Below, one piece after another: positions 43,201 through 52,500 of a stretch of 64,000 nt of DNA; positions within the stretch are counted from its first letter, which is position 1; each line of letters starts with the position of its first letter. Under the pieces are notes generated by a model that was given only the letters and a program-made list of their open reading frames with translations, did no database searches and had not been told where the DNA came from. The stretch covers positions 22,080,941-22,144,940 of the forward strand of contig OZ038378.1 in assembly GCA_964036045.1 (NCBI GenBank), in the 5' to 3' direction. The translations under genes were made by a program, and so were the position numbers. This DNA comes from Eutreptiella sp. 'Long Island Sound 2002'. Its lineage: Eukaryota; Euglenozoa; Euglenophyceae; Eutreptiales; Eutreptiaceae.

Positions 43201-44420
43201 GGACGAGAGGTCGGGGGTGGGAGAGCGCCCGACCCCGGACGCCCCACACCCAGGCAAGAGGCGCCCCCCCCGGGCACCCTCATGCCGCCCCCACAGCGCG
43301 CAAAGCCAGCTCGCAAGAGTGTGCGCTGTTGGGTTGGTGACGGGTCCCCACGCCCGCGGCCCCCGCACCCACGACCAGTGGGCAGTGGGCCCCGGCCGCA
43401 CGCCCGAAATGACGAGTGGTCGGGGGTGGGAGAGCGCCCGACCCCGGACGCCCCACACCCAGGCAGGAGGCGCCCCCCCCGGGCACCCTCATGCCGCCCC
43501 CACAGCGCGCAAAGCCAGCTCGCAAGAGTGCGCGCTGTGGGGTTCGTGATGGGTCCCCACGCCCGCACCCCCCGCACCCACAGCCAGTGGGTAGTGGGCC
43601 CCGGAAGCACGCCGGAAAGGACGAGTGGTCGGGGGTGGTAGAGCGCCCGACCCCGGACGCCCAACACCCAGGCGAGAGGCGCCCCGCTCAGGCACCCACA
43701 TACCGCCCCCACAGCGCGCAAAGCCAGCTCGCATGAGTGCGCGCTGTGGGGTTGGTGATGGGTCCCCACGCCCGCAGCCCCCGCAACCACAGCCAGTGAG
43801 TAGTGGGCCCTGGCCGCACGCCCGAAAGGACGAGTGGTCGGGGGTGGGAGAGCGCCCGACCCCGGACGCCCCACAGCCAGGCAAGAGGCGCCCCACCCGG
43901 GCGCCCTCGTGCCGCCCCCACAGCGCGCAAAGCCATCTCGCAAGAGTGCGCGCTGTGGGGTTGGTGACGGGTCCCCACGCCCGCCCCCCCCGCACCCACA
44001 GCCAGTGGGTAGTGGGCCCCGGCCGCACGCCTGAAAGGACGAGTGGTCGGGGGTGGCAGAGCGCCCGACCCCGGACGCCCCACACCCAGGCAAGAGGCCA
44101 AAGGGTACCCTCATGCCGCCCCCACAGCGCGCAAAGCCAGCTCGCAAGAGCGCGCGCTGTGGGGTTGGTGACGGGTCCCCACGCCCGCACCCTCCGCACC
44201 CACAGCCAGTGGGTAGTGGGCCCCGGCCGCACGCCCAAAAGGACGAGTGGTCGGGGGTGGGAGACCGCCCGACCCCGGACGCGCCGCACCCAGGGAGGAG
44301 GCGGCCCCCCCGGGCGCCCTCGTGCCGCGCCTACAGCGCGCCAAGCCTGCACGCAAGGCCAGCTCGCAAGAGCGCCCGCTGTAGGGTTGGTGACGGGTCC
44401 CCACGCCCGCACCCACCCCA
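40215..44420 (+). repeat. GC-rich 209-bp satellite, about 20 copies
   Basis: A unit of 206-212 bp is repeated head to tail. Landmarks such as CACCCAGGCAAGAGGCGCC recur near 40325, 40531, 40740, 40950, 41157, 41369, 41577 and onward, each followed by CGCAAAGCCAGCTCGCAAGA and GCCAGTGGGTAGTGGGCCCC. T-poor on the plus strand. The first copy (about 40215-40340) and the last (near 44280-44420) are the most diverged. Long frames on both strands come from the lack of A/T-rich stops and are not genes. Confidence 0.95.
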
Positions 44421-44602
44421 CGGGGAGCGCGCAGCCCCAAGCCAGGTAGGGGGAAACGGGACCGGGCCGCCCCCCCCCCCAAGCAAGCCAAACGGAGCAC
44501 CGGACCGAGGCAGGACACGCGGAGGGGCACGGACCGAGTGGAACGGCCCTACCAGCGCCCAGCACCGGGACCGTGCGAGGTGCGCACGCCACACCAACCC
44601 GG

Positions 44603-44837
44603 TGTAGCAGGCACGGAGAGCATGCAAAAGACAGTTTTCTCGATCTTCTGATTCTGATCCACTTCAGTCTGATTTTGCAATCAGACCCTTCATAGTGCTA
44701 TAGCATGTACCCTGTATAGCGTAAAATCAGACATGTTTCAATAATCAAAACACACAATATGCAATGAATAATCTGAGTATCTATTCGTTATCTCAGCGCA
44801 CATGCTCTGCACTTCAGGCGCGCATGTGACTGCTGCA
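44603..44837. repeat. Left 235-bp LTR of the small element
   Basis: Matches 58283-58517 with only a few differences (for example GATTTTGCAATCAGA against GATTTCGCAATAAGC, and CAGGCG against CAGACG). Confidence 0.85.
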
Positions 44838-46169
44838 CTCCCCTCCCAAGACACTACATGGGGAGTGGCTGAGACTGAAAGTCAGTAGCAGTCACATAGG
44901 CTACATACACCAAAACAAAACCAAATTGTTTTTCCCGCAAAAAAAATTTTCATGTTGCATGTTTGTATACCACCGGTTCCACTGTTTTCTTGTAATGGAT
45001 GTCTCTGGTGATGGGGATCCATATATCTCAGAAGTCTGCTTTACAATATTCAGTGGGGCTCCAGGCAAGTGCTTGCACATACAAATGCAAACTCAAATGC
45101 AAAGGAATCAAATGTGCACCACAGCAATCAATGTGCACAAACAAAGAAACATTAATGCTAATATACTCAGCCCACTCACTGAAGTCATATATAGATTAAA
45201 TTACTTCTGAGATTCATTCTTTGGACCCTTCATTTGACTTTGTGGACTTCGCTTGGACTCCTAGGCAGAAGTCACAGTGGTTGGCTTCAAATTCAAAGAG
45301 GCGTGGAACCCAAAGAAAATGGTGGCATACCATGGTAACGTCATTTTGACTTTGTGCCTCACTCTTTTTTGAACTCTCGTGACTCTTGAACCAACCTGAA
45401 AGATAGGCAAGGAGGAGGAAGCAAGTTGGTGTAACCTTTATTAGGGCCCTGCCCATTCCTTGGGTGGCCCACCCTCTTTATTTGGTTACTGATACATTAC
45501 ATAATGCAGTGCTGGTGTGTCTGCAAACCCGTACTGGCACACCGCCATGCACAACACAAACACACACCCTGGCGCAACCCTTGCGCTGTGTGTGCCGTGC
45601 ACCATTGTTTAAGTGCACCCATGCACCTGATCTAAAGGATCAGTCACAACTACACTTCCTATGTTCCCCCTACACTAGTACACACACATACAGCAGAGCG
45701 CACGCACTCAAAGACTGTGCATGTGCATACACACGCGTGAGCGCAAGCACTCGAACGCTAGGAGCGCAAGCACTCCAGTGCATATATGCCAGAAATTCAA
45801 ATTTTCTAATACAGTCAAAGTCTTTGAAGTGCCAAAAACAAGGCAAAGGTGCATGTTCATGCAACCTTTAGAGCACAAAACAGTGCTTGTCTGACCAAAA
45901 CTGGTCGCTGAGACAAAAGTCACTTTTACATTCAGCTCATTTCAGTGAGATCAAGGCCCAAAACTGGCCAAACTTGCAAAAAGCGCGCACCAACACACGC
46001 CATGTCCAACGGAGAACCTTTAGAAAACTTTCTCTATCACCTTCAAGTCGACGCTTCTTCCTTTCGTCGTCGTCCTCGGATTCGAAGTCCTCGTGTCTGC
46101 GGTTGTGTGGATGCCTCAGTGGTACTCGTGGACTCTTGCGTTGGCTTCCCTCCTGTGGCGCCACTAGTG
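44838..46169. other. Left internal part of the small LTR element
   Basis: Begins with a possible hairpin (CTCCCC ... GGGGAG, 44838-44865). Short open frames are present (45464-45871 and 45945 onward) but show no known domain and do not join cleanly in frame with the right internal part across the element B insertion. No function assigned. Confidence 0.45.
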
Positions 46170-46174
46170 GACCT

Positions 46175-46972
46175 AGTAAGAAAAAGTGCTTTTCCATTGC
46201 TTTGAGGCATATTCTAGTTGTATTAGAGATGCACTGAGCATCCATGCATTTTTATCTTAGTATTGGTCCCACCAAAACTGGTGATAACACATTTTGACCT
46301 ATGGAACCAAACACCCAATCAGGATATGGAGTGGACCCCTTAATCCCCTTTCAATGTGAAGCTAGTCATCTTTTACTGAGTTGACTGAGCACTGACATAC
46401 CTAAAGTAGAGCCTATGAATTTATCTATGTTTTCCCATGAATTCTTAGCTATCCTAGTGGTATGCACCCTAGGGGGCTGGGCACCTCTTTTTGAGAGGTC
46501 CTGGGTTCAATTCCTGGTCAGCCTAGCTAAGTAGGAAGATCCCATGTGACATGGCAGTGACCTCATCGCCACATACCATGCCACCTCAGCACATATGGGA
46601 CCCCAAACAAAGAGTGCACATCTCCTGAGATGGCACTATGGAGAGAGAGTGACCCTGAGGCAGTTTTCTAACTCTTTTCCAAAAACATTTCAGCTATCTT
46701 TGTGAATATGCATTCATTTGTGACCTGAGTTGCAGTTTCTGTGAATATCCAATCATCTTTCACTGTTTACACTGCAGCCCTTCATGCTTTGATCCTGAAT
46801 TACCTTCTCCTTGCACACTTCTGGCTTGGGCTATCCTGGATTGACTTGGACTTACTGTATTTCAATAAACAAAAGCTTTTCATCTCCCAAAACAAGCAGC
46901 AGGACACCCTACAGCAACAGCAAGCAGCAGGGTGAGCAAAAACACAGTGCTGAAAACACTATAAACTTTTCT
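46175..46972 (+). repeat. 5' LTR of element B
   Basis: 798 bp, paired with 56755-57552. Contains AATAAA (near 46865), a possible polyadenylation signal, and a tRNA-like cloverleaf at 46444-46531. It should act as promoter and, at the other end, as terminator. Confidence 0.93.
46444..46531 (+). other. tRNA-like cloverleaf inside the element B LTR
   Basis: CTTAGCTA and TAGCTAAG close an 8-bp outer stem. Inside are CCTAG/CTAGG (D-arm-like, with TGGTATGCACC), ACCTC/GAGGT around a seven-base loop TTTTTGA (anticodon position TTT), and CTGGG/CCTGG around TTCAATT (T-arm with B-box GGTTCAATTCC). The T stem relies on wobble pairs and the D-to-anticodon linker is too long for a normal tRNA. An identical copy is at 57024-57111. 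Confidence 0.65.
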
Positions 46973-47072
46973 GGTAGCAAGAGGCAGCCTGTCTCTGCGC
47001 ACCGGCAGCATCCCCGTGCCGTACATCCAGTGCGCCGAGTACGGGCAAATATAAGCTGAAGGGTGAAAGAAG
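46973..47072 (+). promoter_or_regulatory. Leader of element B with possible primer-binding site
   Basis: TGGTAGCAAGAGG, overlapping the LTR end at 46972, resembles the TGGTATCAGAGC type site complementary to initiator tRNA-Met, but is not identical. About 100 bases separate the LTR from the gag ATG. Confidence 0.5.
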
Positions 47073-49562
47073 ATGGATCCAGGAAATGAGGACGCTGATG
47101 TGAAGACAGCGCCAGCGCCTGAGGCACCGGCAAGGCCGGCACCTGGCGCTGTACCTTCGGCGGAGCCCTTACATGGGCCAGTGGATGCAGCTGAGGATTC
47201 CTTGGATGGACTCCAGACGGCCATCGGGGCCCTGTCCGTCGAAGAGGTGGTGGCGCAGCCTGCAAAGAGGAAGAGAGAGAGCGAGAAGGATGCTGGAGAC
47301 GGAGCAGACGAAGGAGAGGAGCAAGGGCAAGACCCGACGGATGTACCTACCTTCGAAGGCGCACGAAGCGCTTCTGGCCTCCATGCATCACCCTCTCCCA
47401 TAACCACCACACTCCCAGCCGCCGCAACATCCACTTCCACAACCCACCCGCCTATGGCAGAGGGCACAGGCTTTACTGGCATGCCTCCCTACCCCGCCCA
47501 TACTATGGGCCCACCTACCACTGCGCTCCATGAGGCAACTACTGCCAGTGAGCCGGTGGCTTCCAGCTCTGCGCCGCGATGGTATGCGGCTGACTATCCC
47601 CATCCACTCCACGCCACTGGAACCTGCATGGATGTTCCTGGGTATGCTCCTGGGTATGCACCTGGGTATGCACCCTTGAGTGGGCTGAGGAGAGGACCGG
47701 AGTCTCTTGGAGGCAGGAGTAGAGGATCGGGAGGATCCTCCAAAAGGTCCCTGACGCGGTCGGGGATCAACGAGGTGCTCCGAGGAGCCACTTCAAAAAT
47801 CGTGGGCGACCTCACTCAAGAGATCCGTGAGAAGCTGGAGCCCCTGATGATCCCGTCCCATGCGTCACCTACGACGGTGGGAATGTCACCCCACCGAGTA
47901 CAGGCTAACCACCTGGCGGCAGGGTTGACAAATACCCTGGGGAGCCTGAGGAGCCGACCGATGCCGACTCCTGCAGCAATACCTAGAAGTCCATTCGTCC
48001 CGAGAACGGCCCAGCCGCCCTACAGCCACGTGACGAACTCGACGAGGGCCGAGCTGGACCAGCTGGGGCTGACAGCCCTAAGGGCAATGGTGGACGTGGA
48101 GCCTTATGGCTCCAGTGATCTAGGCGGAGACCCCTCCGATGACGAGCCGCCGTCGATGGATTCTTCTTCGCCCTCAGATGACGAGGACCCTGAGGACCCC
48201 GAGGACCCCAAGGGTAAGAAAAAGAAGAAGAAGAAGAAGAAGACCCGACGCCCTGAAGGACACCGAGCTCAGGAGGCGAAGGCTATTGCCACCTCCAAGA
48301 TAGTGGTGAACCTGCCTGAGTTCACAGGCAAGGACCTCAGCGAGTTCGCTGAGAACTTTGGCCGGTTCCTACGACTGACCGGCCAAACCCACGCGAGTGG
48401 GCGAGTGAAGTGCGATCTGCTCCTGCAGTGCTGCAAGACCAAGTACCTGGAGAAGCAGGTCAGGCAGATCGTAACTAACTCCGCCACCTTTGCCGATGTG
48501 TTGGTTGCCCTGGAGAGGCAGTACCCAACCTACGAGACCGACCTCTCCATCAGGGCCGAGATCCAGAACCTGCCCCTGCTGCCCAACAACCCCAAACCTG
48601 GCAGGGTCTCCGAGCTGTTGGCTGACCTGGATCACTGGGCTGGACGACTGACGCCCGGTTCCTACAGCAGCGACGACCTGCTGTTCTGGTTGTGCGCCAA
48701 GCTCCCCCGAGAGCTATGGGACGAGTGCCGTTTGACGGCTGAGCGCAAGGCTAGATCCCTCCGCTACGAGGATCTATGCGTGCTGCTCCTGGAGATGGCG
48801 CTGGAGAAGGAGAGCGACCAGCACTTGAACAACTACCGTCCTGGTGGTGGAGGTTCAGGAGGCAAAGGGTACCAAGGGTCACGACCTGGGCAGGGGACTA
48901 CCCCCAAACACGCCCACGCCCGTCTAATGGAGAACGTGAAGGAGCTATTCTGGTGTGATGCCAGAGACGAGCAGGGCCAGCTGCAGCACGCCTCTGACTG
49001 CGAGCAGCGAGACTGCTTTGTAGTCCAGGGGAAGCAGCAGGAAAAGAACACCGGCGCCAAAGCGAAGATGCCGGATCATTACCGCTGCACCATCACGTGT
49101 GCATTCTGCGGTAAGCGGAAGCACTACGAGGATGAGTGCTACCATAAGCAACGCCTATCGGCGAAGCTTAAGGGGGAAGATCCTGGCAAAGGCTCAGGCA
49201 AAGGTGGAGGCAAGGCCAAAGGCAACGACTCCGGCAAGGGCAGGTCGAAAGGACGTGGTCAAGGTGGTCAAGACAAGGGTCAAGGTGGACGAGGAGGAGG
49301 CGCTAACCGCCAGACCGACAACAAGAACAAGGACAAGAACGGAGGCAACCCCAACCCTAATCCAGGGGGGAACTCCGAGCCCTCTGGAGGGCAGTCTGGA
49401 CCTACCACACGCTCACAAACGCAGGCCCAGCAAGAACAAGGAGCCAAGCGTGAGCATGAAGGTGGTGATGACGGCAACGCTAAGAAGAGGAGCCGTTTCA
49501 TGAGGATGGCCCGCAAATTGCGGAACAAGGGGTTCGAGGTGACCTGTCCCGCGGAGTTCTGA
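47073..49562 (+). CDS. gag: Element B Gag polyprotein
   Basis: 829 residues from ATG 47073 to TGA 49560-49562. The N-terminal 300 residues are Pro/Ser/Thr-rich and include a fourfold PGYA repeat (47633-47680). An acidic-to-Lys stretch follows (SDDEDPEDPEDPKGKKKKKK, about 48175-48240). The capsid-like domain (FTGKDLSEFAENFGRFLRL ... LRYEDLCVLLLEMALEKESD) spans about residues 410-590. A canonical CCHC knuckle, CAFCGKRKHYEDEC, follows at about 49107-49140, then a Lys/Gly-rich tail. Gag forms the particle and packages RNA. Pol follows in the same frame after the TGA. No stops or shifts, so it is likely functional. Confidence 0.9.
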   Translation: MDPGNEDADVKTAPAPEAPARPAPGAVPSAEPLHGPVDAAEDSLDGLQTAIGALSVEEVVAQPAKRKRESEKDAGDGADEGEEQGQDPTDVPTFEGARSASGLHASPSPITTTLPAAATSTSTTHPPMAEGTGFTGMPPYPAHTMGPPTTALHEATTASEPVASSSAPRWYAADYPHPLHATGTCMDVPGYAPGYAPGYAPLSGLRRGPESLGGRSRGSGGSSKRSLTRSGINEVLRGATSKIVGDLTQEIREKLEPLMIPSHASPTTVGMSPHRVQANHLAAGLTNTLGSLRSRPMPTPAAIPRSPFVPRTAQPPYSHVTNSTRAELDQLGLTALRAMVDVEPYGSSDLGGDPSDDEPPSMDSSSPSDDEDPEDPEDPKGKKKKKKKKKTRRPEGHRAQEAKAIATSKIVVNLPEFTGKDLSEFAENFGRFLRLTGQTHASGRVKCDLLLQCCKTKYLEKQVRQIVTNSATFADVLVALERQYPTYETDLSIRAEIQNLPLLPNNPKPGRVSELLADLDHWAGRLTPGSYSSDDLLFWLCAKLPRELWDECRLTAERKARSLRYEDLCVLLLEMALEKESDQHLNNYRPGGGGSGGKGYQGSRPGQGTTPKHAHARLMENVKELFWCDARDEQGQLQHASDCEQRDCFVVQGKQQEKNTGAKAKMPDHYRCTITCAFCGKRKHYEDECYHKQRLSAKLKGEDPGKGSGKGGGKAKGNDSGKGRSKGRGQGGQDKGQGGRGGGANRQTDNKNKDKNGGNPNPNPGGNSEPSGGQSGPTTRSQTQAQQEQGAKREHEGGDDGNAKKRSRFMRMARKLRNKGFEVTCPAEF

Positions 49563-49568
49563 CGGGGA
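49560..49568 (+). promoter_or_regulatory. Gag-pol stop with readthrough-type context
   Basis: TGA CGG GGA joins gag and pol in the same frame (47073 and 49593 differ by a multiple of three). UGA-CGG is the leaky stop context known from several plant RNA viruses that make extended products. Element A has UAG CGG at the equivalent place (5297). Confidence 0.6.
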
Positions 49569-52500
49569 CGCTCTGGTGGGGCCCTGGACCTGGTGTTTTG
49601 GGTACGTATCCGACTAGGGGGACGTGAATACCTGGGGGTACTGGATACTGGCGCCACAATATCGATAGTGGCCAAGAAAATTTTACCTTGTGGGACCCTG
49701 AAGAACACCATGACCACCGCCGCTATACGCATGGGGGATGGACATGTGGTGCACAGCTGCGGGGACTGTGAAGTGGAGGTACCTATGGGCTCCAGGACTA
49801 TCGCCCATCGGTTCTATGTGATGGACACTGATGCCTTCGACTTTGTACTGGGGACTGACTTCTTCGTGCAGCACTCCCAGATACAATCCCTGACGCTGCA
49901 AGCGCCCTACCTCCTCTACGTGGACCACGGCAGTGGCAGAGAGTCTGTGCCACTGGAGCAGTCTGAGCACACCTCGAGCTACCTGAGACTATCGAAGGAG
50001 GAGCCCTCGAACATGATGGCGGCCTCCAAAACTGAGGACTACCAACTATTGGGGGAAGTCCTAGACCAAGGTCTGAAGGAGTTGGGTTACTCTCGAGAAG
50101 ACCTAAGTGTGGAGCTGTTCGCCAGCGACAAGCAGCATGTACTGGACCTATACTGCAGCAAGGGGAAGAACTGCAGCTACAAATTTTACTGGCCCTCTTT
50201 CGGGATGGCCTACGGTAACCCCAGATTCAGCGAACTGGGGAAGGTGCTGACCAAGGTGGCCTTGGAACGTTCCCGTATGGTCCTGTGTTCTCCCGATTGG
50301 GGAGCCCATGGGGGCAACGAGTACTGGCGAAACCTCCTGGACAGGCTGACTATCAGCTCTGTTCGTTTGCCTGATGAGGCCATCTACGTGCCTCTAGGAC
50401 GCAAGACGCCTATTGGCAAACCCGGATGGGGGAGTATGCTCAGCGTGGTGGACGGAGGTCTTACCACCATTCCCTGGGAAGATCTGGACCCGACTCTGGT
50501 CCAGGCTATTCAACGAGAAAGCGATGGACTCGCCTTGGGTGACTTGAAGGATCGCCTACGACCTCAAGATGCTGTTGAAACTACACCCGGAGGAGATGAG
50601 TACGTCGTGACTGACACCAACGCCCCCAACTCTCCCTGTCATGTACCTGTTCCTGATGGAGTCTCTGAGTGTGGACTATCTGAGCTACCTAGCTCTATCC
50701 ACTCAGATGACGAGACTGAGCACGACGCCTTCTTCGTGCAGACCTGTGTGGAGGAAGTGGAGAACGCCGAGTACGTCGCCCCACTAAAACCCCTACTCTC
50801 CATGAGGGTGGAAGACCCCGTGGATGAAGAGCTGGACCCTCGATCCAGGCTCAGGGAGTATGTGGATTCCAAGAGGAAGTTGTTGGCGAAAAAGCTATGC
50901 TACGCGAAGCCTACCCGCAGCTCATGGCCACTGAAGCAAGGACGTATGGGAGACCTATCCCAATTGAAGGAGGACCTCGAACAGAAGATCACCACCTGGC
51001 AAAGGGAGGTGGATCTTAAGCTCATGAAGAGCGTGTGGGGCGCCCATGTGAGGACCCCAGAGGAGGACGACCTCTCGGAGGAATGTGTATGTGAACCCTC
51101 TCGAGCGTGCCTATGTTGCCATCGTCCATCGGAGATGGTTGAGCAAGACCTTCTATATGCCTACCAAGGGCTGAAGGATACTACTACGGGCGAAGAGTCG
51201 GTTGGGGACCACCTCCCGACGTCTATTACTCAGGGGGCGAGCAACTTACACTCTGACGGGGACATGGAGGACAAGATCAAGATATTGGACCCGCGGGTAC
51301 AGAAGCTGATAAGGACCTATCTGGAGGTGTTCGGAGAACTACCCCCTCCAGCCTCATGCGACAAGCTGGTACAGATGGACCTCAAGCTGAAGCCCGAGTT
51401 CGTGGGTCACAAGATCCGGAGGAGACCCTATCCAGCTCCTAAAGAGCAGGCCGACGAGATTGAGCGACAGATACAAGAATGTATCGACGCTGGCCTAGTC
51501 CTGGAGTATAAGAACGGGGACTACCCCCTACACTGCAGCCCCTGTTTCCTGGTGGCTAAACCTCGGTCTACAGCCAAACGGCTGGTAGTGGACTACGGAG
51601 AGCTGAACAAGAAGACGCTGAACCACTCAGGGTCCATTCCCAATATGGAGTCTACCCTGGAGAAGATAGCCTCCTGTCGCTACAAGACCAAGATGGACAA
51701 GCGAAGTGGATTCTGGCAAGTGGACCTGACGCCCAACGCGCAGGAACTACTGGCCTTCATCACCCCTCAGGGGAAGTTATTCAAGTGGAAGGTCATGCCA
51801 TTTGGCGTGGCTAACGCACCCGCTCTGTTCCAAGAGCTGATGAACAAGATCTTGTCCATCCTACGAAGGAGACCTAAGGTGCAGGAGCTCATATCCCGTG
51901 GGGCCCAGATGGAGGCTCACATCGACGATGTATGCCTCGGGACCAATACCCAGGAGGATCACCTAATCCTCTTGGGTGAGTTCTTTGCGGTCTGCCAAGA
52001 GAACCACACTCGACTCAAGCTGGAGAAGTGTGAGTTCATGCAGGAGACCATGCAGTACTTGGGGTTTGACGTTGGCTATGGGTGGTGGACTCCAGCGGCC
52101 TCTAAGGCCAAACCCCTGATGGATGCCAAGGTACGACACGAAGACCCCAAGAAAGGACTTCATGATGTAGGCAGTTTCATTGGGGCGTGCAACTTCTATC
52201 GCCGCCACATCAAAAACTTCACCTACACCAGCGCTGTACTGACTGACTTGATCAAGAAGAGTACTACTTGGCGCTGGGGCCCACAAGAGCAACAAGCGTT
52301 TGACGAGCTCAAAGACAAGCTAGCCAACGCTAAGTGCTTGGGCGTGCCTAGGGCACAAGGGGAGATTATCCTGGTGACCGACGCCAGCAATGTGGGCGGT
52401 GGTGGAACGTTGTTCCAATGGCAAGCACTAGAGAAGGAGGAGTTCGACTCGGCCATTTCTCAATGGGGGACGGAAGGTCTCAACCGAGATGGAACCCTCA

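Noticed and set aside
40215-44420. CRISPR array
   Set aside because: Units are contiguous 209-bp tandem repeats without unique spacers, in a eukaryotic transposon-rich setting.
40115-44607. Many overlapping frames of 80-370 codons on both strands in the satellite
   Set aside because: They repeat every 209 bases in register with the satellite and have no domain; products of composition.
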